Shown: positions 25,430-35,059, counted from the first letter of the stretch. The stretch: DNA of 64,000 nucleotides from Sphingosinicella microcystinivorans (GCF_027941835.1 NZ_CP116005.1:3239501-3303500); one strand, 5' to 3'. A program made the numbers and translations. Notes: a model not told the origin generated them from the letters alone.

Positions 25430-26304
25430 GCGGCGCCGTGGCGAACCGCGGCGTCTGCAATGCGATGTCGGTCGACGTGGAAGAGCACTTCCAGGTCGGC
25501 GCGTTCGAGGCGACCATCCGCCGCGAGGACTGGCCGCGCTGGGACAGCCGTGTCGTCCGCAACACCGAGCGCGCGCTTCAGCTCTTCGCCGACAAGGGCG
25601 TGTCGGCGACCTTCTTCACGCTCGGCTGGGTCGCCGAGCGCGAACCGGCGCTGATGCGCCGCATCGTCGAGAACGGCCATGAGATCGCCAACCACGGCTA
25701 CGCGCACGACCGCGTGCACACGTTCGCGCCGGAGAGCTTCCGGGCGGACATCCGCAAGGCGCGCGCGCTGATCGAGGATGCGGCGGGCGCCGAGGTCAAG
25801 GGCTACCGCGCGCCGAGCTTCTCGATCGGCAGCGGCAACCGCTGGGCGCTCGAGGTGCTGGCCGAGGAAGGCTACGCCTACAGCTCGTCGGTCGCGCCGA
25901 TCCGGCACGACCACTACGGCTGGCCGGAAGCGCCGCGCTTCCCGCACAGGCCGGTCGCGGGGTCGGACATGGTCGAGGTGCCGGTGACGACGGTGGAGTA
26001 CGCGGGCCGCCGCATGGCGTGCGGCGGCGGCGGCTTCTTCCGGCTGCTGCCCTACGGCCTCTCCGAATGGGCCATCGACCGCGTGAACCGCGTCGAGGGG
26101 CAGGCGACGGTGTTCTACTTCCACCCGTGGGAGATCGACCCCGAGCAGCCCGTGGTGCCGGGCGCGCCGCTCAGGTCGCGCATACGCCACTATACGAACC
26201 TCGATGTCATGGAGGCCAAGCTCACGCGCCTGCTGGACCGGTTCCGCTGGGACCGCATGGACCGCGTGTTCCTCGGCCGCGAGGCGCTGAAGGCGGCGGC
26301 ATGA
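25426..26304 (+). CDS. XrtA system polysaccharide deacetylase
   Basis: This 292-residue NodB-type carbohydrate esterase (TIGR03006) has the catalytic acid region MSVDVEEHFQVGAFE, the metal-binding HEIANHGYAHDRV and the YRAPSFSIG motif, with the C-terminal HPWEIDPEQP. It removes N-acetyl groups from the growing or exported glycan, exposing amines. That fits the nearby acyl-activation genes, which could re-acylate them (inference). No signal peptide is seen, as is usual for this subfamily. It has ATGA overlaps on both sides. Confidence 0.93.
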   Translation: MSGAVANRGVCNAMSVDVEEHFQVGAFEATIRREDWPRWDSRVVRNTERALQLFADKGVSATFFTLGWVAEREPALMRRIVENGHEIANHGYAHDRVHTFAPESFRADIRKARALIEDAAGAEVKGYRAPSFSIGSGNRWALEVLAEEGYAYSSSVAPIRHDHYGWPEAPRFPHRPVAGSDMVEVPVTTVEYAGRRMACGGGGFFRLLPYGLSEWAIDRVNRVEGQATVFYFHPWEIDPEQPVVPGAPLRSRIRHYTNLDVMEAKLTRLLDRFRWDRMDRVFLGREALKAAA

Positions 26305-27353
26305 ACGCGGAAAGCCCGATCGCGCCTCCGGTGACGGAAATCGACCTCGACGACGCCGGGGCGTCGGCGGCGTTCGACGCCGCTGTCCTCAAGCATCCGG
26401 GCGCGACGCCGTTCCACCGGACGGCATGGGGCAGGGCGATCCGCGACGCGCTCGGCCACACGCCGCATTACCTGATGGCGGGAGAGGCGGTGCTGCCGCT
26501 GATCGCGCTGCGCTCCGGCCTGTTCGGCTCCGCGCTCATCTCGAACGCCTTCGCCGTGCGCGGCGGGCCGCTCGCCGCCGATCCGCGCGCGCTTGCCGCG
26601 CTCGACAAGGCGGCGTGGGCGATCGCCGAGGCGGCGAACATCGGCGTGCTCGAATATCGCGGCACCGAGGCGCTGCACCCGGACTGGGCGGTGAAGGCCG
26701 AGACATACGCCAACTTCGCACGCCCGCTCGCGGCCGACAGCGAGGCGAACCTGAAGGCGATCCCGAGGAAGCAGCGCGCCGAAGTGCGCCGCTCGCTGAC
26801 GATGGACCTCAGCGTGCGCGTCGCCTCCGACGCGAAGGCGCTCCGCGACCATTTCGCCGTCTATTCCGAAAGCGTCCGCAACCTCGGCACGCCGGTGTTT
26901 CCGGCGCGCCTGTTCGCGGAGATCGTCCGCCACTTCGGCGACGATGCGGACGTCCTGACCGTGTACCATCAGGAAAAGCCCGTGGCCTCGGTGCTGTCGC
27001 TCTACGACGCGGACACCGTGTACCCCTATTACGGCGGCGGCACGGCAGCGGCGCGGGCGCTGCGCGCCAACGACCACATGTACTGGATGCTGATGGAGCA
27101 CGCCGTGGCGCGCGGGCGGCGGGCCTTCGATTTCGGGCGCTCGAAGTACGACACCGGCGCGTTCGCGTTCAAGAAGAACTGGGGCTTCGAGCCGCAGCCG
27201 CTCGTCTACGAATACCGGCTGGCGGAGGGCCGCACGATGCCCGACGTCAACCCCAACAACCCGAAGTACCGGCTGATGACCGAGGTGTGGAGCCGCCTGC
27301 CGCTGTGGCTCGCGAACCGCGTGGGGCCGCTGGTCGCGCGGTCGCTGGGGTAG
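26301..27353 (+). CDS. FemAB family XrtA/PEP-CTERM system-associated protein
   Basis: This 350-residue GNAT-fold protein (TIGR03019) is related to FemA/FemB, which transfer amino acids from aminoacyl-tRNA. Typical segments are HPGATPFHRTAWGRAI, the central IPRKQRAEVRRSL, and the C-terminal GRRAFDFGRSKYDTGAFAFK with NWGFEPQPL. It may attach an aminoacyl or acyl group to the glycan or to a lipid intermediate. The ATG lies in a four-base overlap with the deacetylase stop, so the two products are coupled. Confidence 0.92.
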   Translation: MNAESPIAPPVTEIDLDDAGASAAFDAAVLKHPGATPFHRTAWGRAIRDALGHTPHYLMAGEAVLPLIALRSGLFGSALISNAFAVRGGPLAADPRALAALDKAAWAIAEAANIGVLEYRGTEALHPDWAVKAETYANFARPLAADSEANLKAIPRKQRAEVRRSLTMDLSVRVASDAKALRDHFAVYSESVRNLGTPVFPARLFAEIVRHFGDDADVLTVYHQEKPVASVLSLYDADTVYPYYGGGTAAARALRANDHMYWMLMEHAVARGRRAFDFGRSKYDTGAFAFKKNWGFEPQPLVYEYRLAEGRTMPDVNPNNPKYRLMTEVWSRLPLWLANRVGPLVARSLG

Positions 27354-27357
27354 GGCG

Positions 27358-28590
27358 ATGGGCGACCTCCTGTTCCTTGCGCACCGCATCCCCTATCCGC
27401 CCGACAAGGGCGACAAGATCCGGTCGTGGAACATCCTGAAATACGTCGCGGCGCGCGCGCCCGTGCATCTCGGGGCGTTCGTGGACGATCCGGAGGACAT
27501 GAAGCACGCCGAGTTCCTGGCGAGCGTCTGCAAGTCGGTGAAGCTGATCCCGATGGACCCGAAGGAGAAGCTGAAACGCGCGTGGACCGGCTGGTGCAAG
27601 GGCGAGGCGCTCAGCATCGCGCTGTTCGACGACCGCGCCATGAAGCGCTGGGTGTGGGACCGCGTGAAGCACGACGACATCGACCGCGTGTTCGTCTTTT
27701 CCAGCCAGATGGCGCCCTATGCGCTCGGCCACACGTCGCAGGAGCGGCGGGTGGTGATGGATTTCGTCGACATCGATCTGGACAAGTTCGCGCAGTACGC
27801 GAAGGAGAGCCGCTGGCCGAAATCGCGGCTCTACGCGCGCGAGGCGAAGCTCTTGCAGGCGTTCGAGAAGCAGGTGGCGCGGCATGTCGACGTCAGCCTG
27901 TTCGTCTCCGACGCCGAAACGGCGATGTTCAGGCGCATCGCCGGGTCCTACGCGCATACGGTCGATACGCTGCACAACGGCGTCGACCTTGCCTATTTCT
28001 CGCCCGGTGCGGACTTCGCGCCGCTCGGCGACGAGGCCGGACCGAGGCTCGTGTTCACGGGCGCGATGGACTACCGGCCCAATGTCGATGCCGTCTGCTG
28101 GTTCGCGGACGCCATCCTGCCGCTCGTCCGCAAGCGCTATCCCGCGGCCCGCTTCTTCGTGGTCGGCGGCAAGCCGGCGCCCGAGGTGCAGGCGCTCGCC
28201 AGCCGGGAGGGCATCGTCGTGACCGGGCGCGTGCCCGATGTAAGGCCCTATGTCGCGGCGGCCGACGTGGCGGTTGCACCGGTCCGCATCGCGCGGGGCG
28301 TGCAGAACAAGGTGCTGGAAGCGATGGCGCTGGCGCGGCCCGTGGTGGCGACGGAGGCGGCGTGGTCCGGCATCGACGCGGAGCCGGAACGCGATCTTCT
28401 CGTGCGCAGCGATGCGGAGAGCTTCGCGGTGGCGGTTTGCGCCGTGCTGGATGACCCGGCGCTCGGCGCGCGCCTCGCCGGAAACGCCCGTCAGCAGATG
28501 GAAAACCGCTACGCGTGGCCTGCCCAGCTCGCGAAGCTCGACGCGTGGCTCGGCCTCGGCGCGGCAGACTCGAAAGTGGAAGCGGCATGA
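27358..28590 (+). CDS. PEP-CTERM/XrtA system glycosyltransferase (TIGR03087 type)
   Basis: This 410-residue GT-B enzyme (GT4-like) has the N-terminal LFLAHRIPYPPDKGDKIRSWN that marks this subfamily. The C-terminal donor domain has LVFTGAMDYRPNVDAV, VTGRVPDVRPYVAAADVAVAP split around its E-x7-E-like region, and NKVLEAMALARPVVAT. It should add a sugar to the XrtA polysaccharide in the cytoplasm. It starts four bases after FemAB, and its stop overlaps the xrtA ATG. Confidence 0.92.
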   Translation: MGDLLFLAHRIPYPPDKGDKIRSWNILKYVAARAPVHLGAFVDDPEDMKHAEFLASVCKSVKLIPMDPKEKLKRAWTGWCKGEALSIALFDDRAMKRWVWDRVKHDDIDRVFVFSSQMAPYALGHTSQERRVVMDFVDIDLDKFAQYAKESRWPKSRLYAREAKLLQAFEKQVARHVDVSLFVSDAETAMFRRIAGSYAHTVDTLHNGVDLAYFSPGADFAPLGDEAGPRLVFTGAMDYRPNVDAVCWFADAILPLVRKRYPAARFFVVGGKPAPEVQALASREGIVVTGRVPDVRPYVAAADVAVAPVRIARGVQNKVLEAMALARPVVATEAAWSGIDAEPERDLLVRSDAESFAVAVCAVLDDPALGARLAGNARQQMENRYAWPAQLAKLDAWLGLGAADSKVEAA

Positions 28591-30122
28591 ACGATATGAC
28601 CGAGTTCGAAACCCGGACGGTTGCGGCCGGAAAGGGGTGGCGTGCCGCCATCGTCGCATGGGCGGTCGTGGCCGCGGCCATCCTCGCGCTGCTGCACAAG
28701 GATGTCGCCCACATTGTCGACCTGTGGTGGAACACCGACACGTTCGGGCACTGCCTGCTGATCCCGCCGATCCTTGCCTATCTGGTGTGGCAGCGGCGCG
28801 GCGAGCTTTCCGCGCTGACGCCGAAACCGTGGTATCCCGCGGCGATCCTGATGGTGATCGGCGGCGCGGGCTGGCTGGTGGGCGAGGCCTCCGGCGTCGC
28901 CCTGCTGCGCCATGCGGCGGTCGTCGGCCTCCTTGTCGTCTCCGTGCCGCTGGTGTTCGGCCTCACGGTCTCGCGGGGCCTCGCCTTCGTGCTGTTCTTC
29001 GCGCTGTTCATGATCCCGGCGGGCGAGCAGCTCGTGCCGATCCTGCAGACGCTGACCGCGGCGATCTGCATCAAGCTCCTCGAATGGTCGGGCATCCCGG
29101 CCTTCATCGACGGCGTGTTCATCGCCATCCCGAACGGCAATTTCGAGGTCGCCGAGGCATGCTCGGGCGTGCGCTTCCTGATCGCGATGATCGCGTTCAG
29201 CGTGCTCGTCGCCAACCTCTGCTACAAGAGCTGGACGCGGCGCATCCTGTTCGTGCTCTCGGCCATCGTGCTGTCGATCCTCGCGAACGGCATCCGCGCC
29301 TTCGGCACGATCTACATCTCGCACCTGACGACGCCGGGCTTCGCGGCGGGCGTCGATCACATCATCTACGGCTGGGTCTTCTTCGCGGTCGTCATGTTCC
29401 TGCTGGTCGCCGCGGGCTGGCGCTTCTTCGACCGCCCGGTCGACGATCCGGCGTTCGACCCGGCGCGCTTGCAGCCGGTGCCGCCGGCGCCATCCGCGCC
29501 GCGTGCGGTCGCCGCGGCCGCCGCGCTCGGCATCGCGGCGATGGTCGCGGGTCCCGTCTACGGCCTCGTCGTCGCGAACCGCGCGCCCGACACGGTCACT
29601 GCCGCGATCGCGCTTCCCGAGGTGGCGGGCTGGCAGCGGATCGAAGGCCGCCCGGAATGGCAGCCGCACTACAAGGGCGCGTCGGCCGCGGCGATCGCGC
29701 GGTACGCGGACGGCGAGGGCCAGCCGATAGATCTCTACATCGCGGTTTTCGACCGGCAGAGCGAGGACGGCGAGCTGATCGGCTACAAGCAGGGACTGCT
29801 GCCGCCGGGCAGCGACTGGTCGTGGACGCGCAACGAGAAGGGGCCGCCGAACGGCCGCGCGCAACTGATCAAGAACAGCGGCGCGGTCCGCGACAACTGG
29901 CAGTTCTTCCTCGTGAACGGCAAGCTCACCGGCAGCGACTACGTGGCCAAGATCGAGGGATTGAAGTCGCGGCTGCTCGGCGGCGAGACGCTGGCGGGCA
30001 CGCTCGTCATCTCGGCCGACCGCCGGGACGACCTGGTGAGCGCCATGCCGACGATCGAACGGTTCGCGGCGGCGCTCGGCCCCGTCGATGCCGCGATCGA
30101 AAACGCGACGGTGGAGCGCTAG
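28587..30122 (+). CDS. xrtA: exosortase A fused to an EpsI domain
   Basis: This 511-residue multi-pass protease/transpeptidase recognises PEP-CTERM proteins at the inner membrane. The exosortase domain spans about residues 20-285 with eight or so helices, and the catalytic triad is visible: Cys192 in EACSGVRF, Arg237 in NGIRAFGT, His258 in VDHIIYGW. A Pro/Ala linker and another helix lead to a periplasmic EpsI (DUF3485) domain from about residue 335 (LPEVAGWQRIEG, WTRNEKGPP). The start is the ATGA overlap with the glycosyltransferase. Fusion with EpsI is usual for exosortase A. Confidence 0.95.
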   Translation: MNDMTEFETRTVAAGKGWRAAIVAWAVVAAAILALLHKDVAHIVDLWWNTDTFGHCLLIPPILAYLVWQRRGELSALTPKPWYPAAILMVIGGAGWLVGEASGVALLRHAAVVGLLVVSVPLVFGLTVSRGLAFVLFFALFMIPAGEQLVPILQTLTAAICIKLLEWSGIPAFIDGVFIAIPNGNFEVAEACSGVRFLIAMIAFSVLVANLCYKSWTRRILFVLSAIVLSILANGIRAFGTIYISHLTTPGFAAGVDHIIYGWVFFAVVMFLLVAAGWRFFDRPVDDPAFDPARLQPVPPAPSAPRAVAAAAALGIAAMVAGPVYGLVVANRAPDTVTAAIALPEVAGWQRIEGRPEWQPHYKGASAAAIARYADGEGQPIDLYIAVFDRQSEDGELIGYKQGLLPPGSDWSWTRNEKGPPNGRAQLIKNSGAVRDNWQFFLVNGKLTGSDYVAKIEGLKSRLLGGETLAGTLVISADRRDDLVSAMPTIERFAAALGPVDAAIENATVER

Positions 30123-30126
30123 GGCC

Positions 30127-32043
30127 ATGTGCGGCATCGCCGGGTATTTCGATCAGCGCGAGCACCGGACCGTCCCGGAGCCGGTGCTGCGCGCCATGAC
30201 CGACGTCATCGCGCACCGCGGCCCGGACGGCAGCGGCATCTTCCGCGCGCCGGGCGTCGGGCTCGGCCACCGGCGGCTGTCGATCATCGACATCGCGGGC
30301 GGCGTGCAGCCGATGCCGAGCGAGGACGGCAAGGTGCAGATCGTCTTCAACGGCGAGATCTACAACTTCCGCGAGGTGCGCCGCGACCTTCAGGCGCTCG
30401 GCCACGTTTTCAGGCGCGACAGCGACACCGAGGTGATCATCGCGGCGTGGCGCGCATGGGGCGAGGCGTGCGTCGACCGGCTGCGCGGCATGTTCGCCTT
30501 CGCGATCTGGGACGAGACCGCGCGCACGCTGTTCCTCGCCCGCGACCGGCTGGGCGTGAAGCCGCTCCACTACGCCGATCTCGGCGACGGGCGCTTCATC
30601 TTCGGATCGGAGCTGAAGGCGCTGCTGATGTGGCCGGGGCTGCCGCGCGCCATCGACCCGCGCGCCATCGAGGACTATTTCGCCTACGGCTACGTGCCCG
30701 ACGACAAGTGCCTGCTGAGCGCGGTGAAGAAGCTTCCCGCCGGGCACACGCTGACGCTGCGCTGGGGCGAGACGGGCGCGCGTCCGCGCCGCTACTGGGA
30801 CGTCGCGTTCGACGGCCGCGTGAAGGGCACGCCCGAGGCGCTGGCGGAGGAACTCACGGCGCGGATGCGCGAGGCGGTGGCGCTGCGGCTGGTCGCGGAC
30901 GTGCCGGTGGGCGCGTTCCTTTCGGGCGGCGTCGATTCGAGCGCAGTCGTCGCGCTGATGGCGGGGCTGATCGACACGCCGGTCAACAGCTGCTCGATCG
31001 GCTTCGACGACCCGGCCTATGACGAGACCGGCCACGCCGAGGCGATCGCCAAGCGCTACGCCACGCACCACCGCGCGCGGACGGTGACGACCGACGACTA
31101 CGGCCTCATCGACACGCTGGTGCGCGCGTTCGACGAGCCGTTCGCGGATGCCTCCGCGCTGCCGACCTACCGCGTCAGCGAGCTGGCGCGCGAGACCGTG
31201 ACGGTGGCGCTGTCCGGCGACGGCGCCGACGAGGCGATGGCGGGCTATCGCCGCTACAGGCTCTACATGAACGAGGAGCGGGTGCGCGGGGCGTTTTCGC
31301 CGGGCCTGCGCGAGAGCGTCTTCGGGCGGCTGGGCCGGGCATGGCCGAAGCTCGACTGGGCGCCGCGCATGTTCCGGGCGAAATCGACGTTCGAGGCGAT
31401 CGCGATGGACAGCGCGGAGGCCTATTTCCACGCCGTCAGCGCGACTCCGGACCGCATCCGGTCGCGCCTGTTCTCGGATGCGCTGAAGCGCGCGATCGGC
31501 GGTTACTGGGCGGGCGCGCTCTATGCCGACACGATGCGCGCCGCGCCCGCCGACGACATGCTCGGCCGCGCGCAATACGCTGACCTGATGATCTGGCTGC
31601 CCGGCGACATCCTGACCAAGGTGGACCGGACCAGCATGGCGGTGAGCCTTGAGGCGCGCGAGCCGCTGCTCGACCATGAACTCGTCGGCTGGATGGCGGG
31701 GCTGCCGAGCGATCTCCGCCTGCGCGGCGGCGAGGGCAAGTGGCTGATGAAGAAGGCGATGGAGCCGTACCTGCCGAAGGACATCCTCTACCGGCGCAAG
31801 ATGGGCTTCTCCGTGCCGATCGACCGCTGGTTCCGCGGCGCGCTCGCGGACCGCGTCGCCGCGCTCGCGAACGGCTCCAACGTCGCCGGCAGCGGCTGGT
31901 TCGACATGAATTATTTCGCGGCCTGCGCGGCGGCGCATCGCAGCGGCCGCGCGGATCACAGCCGGCTGCTGTGGCAGATGCTGATGCTGGAAGGGTCGCT
32001 TGCGGCGTTGGCCGCGACTCCGGCGGCGGCGCTCGCCGCCTGA
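30127..32043 (+). CDS. amidotransferase, exosortase A system-associated (asparagine synthetase-like)
   Basis: This 638-residue class II glutamine amidotransferase (TIGR03108) begins MCGIAGYF with Cys2 as the nucleophile. It has IAHRGPDGSG and VFNGEIYNF in the glutaminase half. The synthetase half has the ATP pyrophosphatase loop SGGVDSS at residues 266-272 and VALSGDGADEAMAGY. It should amidate a carboxyl group with glutamine nitrogen, perhaps on uronic acids of the polysaccharide; a role in making asparagine is less likely here. It starts four bases after xrtA and closes the right arm. Confidence 0.93.
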   Translation: MCGIAGYFDQREHRTVPEPVLRAMTDVIAHRGPDGSGIFRAPGVGLGHRRLSIIDIAGGVQPMPSEDGKVQIVFNGEIYNFREVRRDLQALGHVFRRDSDTEVIIAAWRAWGEACVDRLRGMFAFAIWDETARTLFLARDRLGVKPLHYADLGDGRFIFGSELKALLMWPGLPRAIDPRAIEDYFAYGYVPDDKCLLSAVKKLPAGHTLTLRWGETGARPRRYWDVAFDGRVKGTPEALAEELTARMREAVALRLVADVPVGAFLSGGVDSSAVVALMAGLIDTPVNSCSIGFDDPAYDETGHAEAIAKRYATHHRARTVTTDDYGLIDTLVRAFDEPFADASALPTYRVSELARETVTVALSGDGADEAMAGYRRYRLYMNEERVRGAFSPGLRESVFGRLGRAWPKLDWAPRMFRAKSTFEAIAMDSAEAYFHAVSATPDRIRSRLFSDALKRAIGGYWAGALYADTMRAAPADDMLGRAQYADLMIWLPGDILTKVDRTSMAVSLEAREPLLDHELVGWMAGLPSDLRLRGGEGKWLMKKAMEPYLPKDILYRRKMGFSVPIDRWFRGALADRVAALANGSNVAGSGWFDMNYFAACAAAHRSGRADHSRLLWQMLMLEGSLAALAATPAAALAA

Positions 32044-32046
32044 GCC

Positions 32047-32415
32047 CTATTGCGCCGCGGGCGGCGGCGGTGCGGTTTCGGGAGCCGGCGTTTCGGCGGC
32101 GGGGCTTGCGGGCGCATCCGGTGCCGGCGCGGCGTCGCTCTTCGCCGAGGCGACCGCGCTCGAATGGGCGCGCGCGATGTCCGCGGCGGCGTCGGTCTGC
32201 GGGCGGACCCGCACCGCTTTCAGCGTGGACGCCGGGCGCGTCTGGTCCCGCTCCGACATCAGCGGCGTCATCGTGTTCGCGTAGAGCGAGCTGTCGCGCA
32301 GCGCATGATAGGTGAGCAGAATCCCGATTCCGGCAAACAGGATGACTCCGGCAAGCCAGAACAGAATCGTGTTTCTCGCAGCAGTGTGCCGTTCCGTGCG
32401 GACGTGTGACGCCAT
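32047..32415 (-). CDS. small membrane protein of unknown function
   Basis: This 122-residue protein has one strong membrane helix (about residues 17-37, within TILFWLAGVILFAGIGILL), a short loop, and a C-terminal tail of about 50 residues made mostly of Ala, Pro, Glu and Asp. With a positive N terminus the tail is likely periplasmic. No family is recognised. It converges on the amidotransferase gene with a three-base gap and is preceded, about 125 bases upstream, by a sigma-54-like promoter, so it may belong to the PEP-CTERM regulon. The start at 32415 fits a GAAGGG site; longer in-frame starts lack one. Confidence 0.7.
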   Translation of the reverse strand: MASHVRTERHTAARNTILFWLAGVILFAGIGILLTYHALRDSSLYANTMTPLMSERDQTRPASTLKAVRVRPQTDAAADIARAHSSAVASAKSDAAPAPDAPASPAAETPAPETAPPPPAAQ

Positions 32416-32540
32416 CTCGAACCCTTCATCCGGCGGCTGCCATGGCCTCGTGCTCCAAAGCTGCGACAGGCGCCACCGGCCTCTTTCGTAAGACCCGGGA
32501 CTTGAGAGTTTGTTACTCTTCGAATTCCAGCGCAACGAAT

Positions 32541-32556
32541 GCATGGACTGTGCCAA
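32541..32556 (-). promoter_or_regulatory. sigma-54 (RpoN) promoter candidate for the small membrane protein
   Basis: Read on the minus strand, TGGCACAGTCCATGCA matches the RpoN consensus TGGCACG-N4-TTGCW at all but two defined bases, with GG and GC exactly ten bases apart. Transcription would start near 32529, leaving a leader of about 114 bases. The rest of the gap (32416-32646) holds a small inverted repeat, CCGGTT-N7-AACCGG (32593-32611), of unknown meaning, possibly the end of the truA transcript. Confidence 0.5.
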
Positions 32557-32646
32557 AATGGGAATTCTACATGTTTCAAGGAGGTTACGTCACCGGTTGT
32601 GACAGAACCGGAATGAAGGCCACGAAAACGTAAAGGATTTCGACAC

Positions 32647-33387
32647 TTAACCGTAACGCGCGGAGACGAAGAAAAGCCCGTCGGGCGGGGCGTTCAGGCC
32701 GAGCGCGGCGCGGTCCCGAGCGGCGAGCGCGCGGCGGAGATCGTCGGCGCTCCAGCTGCCGTCGCCGACCAGCTTCAGGCAGCCGACCATCGAGCGGACC
32801 TGATGGTGGAGGAACGACCGCGCGGCGGCGTGAACCCTGATCCGGTCGCCGTCGCGCACGACATCGAGCGTGTCGAGCGTCTTCAGCGGGCTGGCCGACT
32901 GGCAGTGCACCGAGCGGAACGTGGTGAAGTCGTGCCGCCCGACGAGGATCTGCGCCGCCGCGTGCATCGCATCGGCATCGAGCGGGCGCGCGACATGCCA
33001 CGCGAGGCCGGACTGCCACGTGAGCGGCGCGCGCCGGTTGACGATGTCGTAGCGGTAGCGGCGCCCCGTGCAGTCGAAACGGGCATGGAAATCGGGCGCG
33101 GCGGCCTCGCAGGCGACGACCGCGACCGGGGCGGGGCGCAGGTGGGCGTTGAGCGCCTCCTGAAGCCGGAACGGCGCCAGCGGCCTGGCGATGTCGACAT
33201 GCGCGACCTGCCCCTCGGCGTGGACTCCCGCGTCCGTGCGCCCGCAGCCGTACACGCGCGCTTCCGCCTGCGTGACGGCGAAGACGGCGTCCTCCAGCGC
33301 CTGCTGCACGCTCGGGCCGTTGTCCTGCCGCTGCCAGCCGACGAACGGGCGGCCGTCGTACTCGATCGTCAGCTTGAAGCGCTGCAT
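32647..33387 (-). CDS. truA: tRNA pseudouridine(38-40) synthase
   Basis: This 246-residue enzyme makes pseudouridine at positions 38-40 of the tRNA anticodon arm. It starts [21 protein letters not shown] and carries the catalytic Asp in [11 protein letters not shown], followed by [12 protein letters not shown] and [13 protein letters not shown], all TruA signatures. Length is typical. The ATG overlaps the fmt stop by one base, as in the common fmt-truA arrangement, so both are expressed together. Confidence 0.96.
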   Translation of the reverse strand: MQRFKLTIEYDGRPFVGWQRQDNGPSVQQALEDAVFAVTQAEARVYGCGRTDAGVHAEGQVAHVDIARPLAPFRLQEALNAHLRPAPVAVVACEAAAPDFHARFDCTGRRYRYDIVNRRAPLTWQSGLAWHVARPLDADAMHAAAQILVGRHDFTTFRSVHCQSASPLKTLDTLDVVRDGDRIRVHAAARSFLHHQVRSMVGCLKLVGDGSWSADDLRRALAARDRAALGLNAPPDGLFFVSARYG

Positions 33388-34292
33388 CAGCCGAGCCGCG
33401 TTCCCGCCGGGACCGGGAAGCCGCGCAGCATCCCGGCGACGTCCATCGCACGCTTGCCGGGGCGCTGCACGAGCGTCGGGCGGATCGCGTCCACGCCGCA
33501 GGCGATGGTGAGGCGGTCGTCGATCGTGACGCCGGGCTCGCCCGTCCCCTCCACGACCGCGCAGGCGAGGATGCGCAGGCGCTCCCCGCCCAGCGGCGCG
33601 AAGGCGCCGGGCGCGGGGTTGAAGGCGCGGACGGTGCGCTCGACCTCTTCGGCGCTCCGCGTGAAGTCGAGCGCGGCCTCGGCCTTGTCGATCTTGTGCG
33701 CGTAGGTGACGCCCTCGGCGGGCTGCGCCTCCGGCACCAGCGTGTCGAGACGGGCGAGGGCGCCCACGATCAGGGCCGCGCCCATCGCGGCGAGCTCATC
33801 GGTGAACTCGCCCGCGGTCTTGCCATCCACCAGTGTTTCGGCGGCGAGCAGCATCGGGCCGGTGTCGAGGCCGCGCTCCATCTGCATGATGGTGACGCCG
33901 GTCGCCGCGTCTCCGGCGAGGATCGCGCGCTGGATGGGCGCGGCGCCGCGCCAGCGGGGAAGCAGCGAGGCGTGGATGTTGAGGCAGCCGCGGCGCGGGG
34001 CGTCGAGGATCGCCTGCGGCAGGATGAGGCCGTAGGCGGCGACCACCGCGACATCGGCATGGAGCGCGGCGAAGGCATGCCGGTCGGCATCGTCGCGGAA
34101 GTTCACCGGGCAGCGCACGGGAAGGCCGAGACGTTCCGCGGCGACCTGGACGGGTGAAGGCTGGGGCTGCTTGCCGCGCTGCGCCGGACGGGGCGGCTGC
34201 GTGTAGACGGCGGCAACCTCGTGCCCCGCCGCCACGAGAGCCTCGAGCGCCGGCACCGCGAAGGCCGGGGTTCCCATGAAGACGATCCGCAT
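33387..34292 (-). CDS. fmt: methionyl-tRNA formyltransferase
   Basis: This 301-residue cytosolic enzyme formylates initiator Met-tRNA using 10-formyl-THF. It begins [19 protein letters not shown] and has the catalytic region [18 protein letters not shown], with the conserved Asn/His, then [11 protein letters not shown] with the Asp. The start at 34292 is preferred; the in-frame start at 34328 would overlap upstream sequence without family support. It forms an operon with truA and diverges from recR. The related def gene lies nearby on the other strand. Confidence 0.96.
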   Translation of the reverse strand: MRIVFMGTPAFAVPALEALVAAGHEVAAVYTQPPRPAQRGKQPQPSPVQVAAERLGLPVRCPVNFRDDADRHAFAALHADVAVVAAYGLILPQAILDAPRRGCLNIHASLLPRWRGAAPIQRAILAGDAATGVTIMQMERGLDTGPMLLAAETLVDGKTAGEFTDELAAMGAALIVGALARLDTLVPEAQPAEGVTYAHKIDKAEAALDFTRSAEEVERTVRAFNPAPGAFAPLGGERLRILACAVVEGTGEPGVTIDDRLTIACGVDAIRPTLVQRPGKRAMDVAGMLRGFPVPAGTRLG

Positions 34293-34360
34293 GTGGGACC
34301 CGCTAGCCCCCGCGCGGGGCACTTGCAAGACGCCCGCGCGCGCCGATACATGGGCATCCT

Positions 34361-34957
34361 ATGTCGTCCCCCGAAATCGACGCGCTGACGCAGGCGCTCT
34401 CGCGGCTCCCCGGCCTCGGCCCGCGCTCGGCCCGCCGCGCCGTGCTGCACCTGCTGAAACGCCGCGAGATCGCGCTGAAACCGCTGATCGCCGCGCTCGA
34501 AGCCGTGGAGGCGAACCTCGCCACGTGCGATGTCTGCGGCAACGTCGACACGGCGAACCCCTGCGGCGTCTGCACCGACCCGCGCCGCGACACGAAGCTG
34601 CTCTGCGTGGTGGAGGAGGTGGCGGACCTGTGGGCGATGGACCGCGCGCGCCTGTTCCCGGGCCGCTTCCACGTGCTCGGCGGGCGGCTTTCGGCGCTGG
34701 AAGGCGTGGGGCCGGACGACCTCGGCATCACGCAGCTGATGGCGCGCGTGACGGCGGGCGGCATCGAGGAGGTCGTGCTCGCCATGAACGCCACGATGGA
34801 AGGTGCGACGACGATGCACTACCTCGCCGAGCGGCTGGCGGGCACCGGCGTTTCGGTGACGCAGCTCGCGCACGGCGTGCCCGTGGGCGGCGAGCTCGAC
34901 TATCTCGACGAAGGCACGATCGCACAGGCGCTCCGCGCACGGCGGCCCGTGGGCTGA
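34361..34957 (+). CDS. recR: recombination mediator protein RecR
   Basis: This 198-residue RecFOR-pathway protein helps load RecA at gaps. It has an N-terminal helix-hairpin-helix ([20 protein letters not shown]), a four-Cys zinc finger ([18 protein letters not shown]) and a Toprim domain ([29 protein letters not shown]). Length is standard. It is divergent from fmt with 68 bases between them. Confidence 0.97.
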   Translation: MSSPEIDALTQALSRLPGLGPRSARRAVLHLLKRREIALKPLIAALEAVEANLATCDVCGNVDTANPCGVCTDPRRDTKLLCVVEEVADLWAMDRARLFPGRFHVLGGRLSALEGVGPDDLGITQLMARVTAGGIEEVVLAMNATMEGATTMHYLAERLAGTGVSVTQLAHGVPVGGELDYLDEGTIAQALRARRPVG

Positions 34958-35045
34958 CGGCTTTGCGGCGCATTTCTGTCGGGCTGCTTTACACGCGCCG
35001 CGACGCCTTCCCCGCAAGTGCCTGAAACCATTCGGGGCCCGTGAA

Positions 35046-35059
35046 GGCACGAATCTTGC
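35046..35059 (+). promoter_or_regulatory. sigma-54 (RpoN) promoter of the PEP-CTERM gene
   Basis: GGCACG-AATC-TTGC has the invariant GG and GC ten bases apart and matches the RpoN consensus core TGGCACG-N4-TTGC except for the first T. Transcription would start near 35071, about 40 bases before the ATG. PEP-CTERM genes are known to be controlled by the PrsK/PrsR two-component system with sigma-54, so the location supports the call. Confidence 0.7.

Noticed and set aside
32593-32611. CCGGTT-N7-AACCGG as a terminator of the fmt-truA operon
   Set aside because: The stem is only 6 bp and no T tract follows on the minus strand; kept as a note only.
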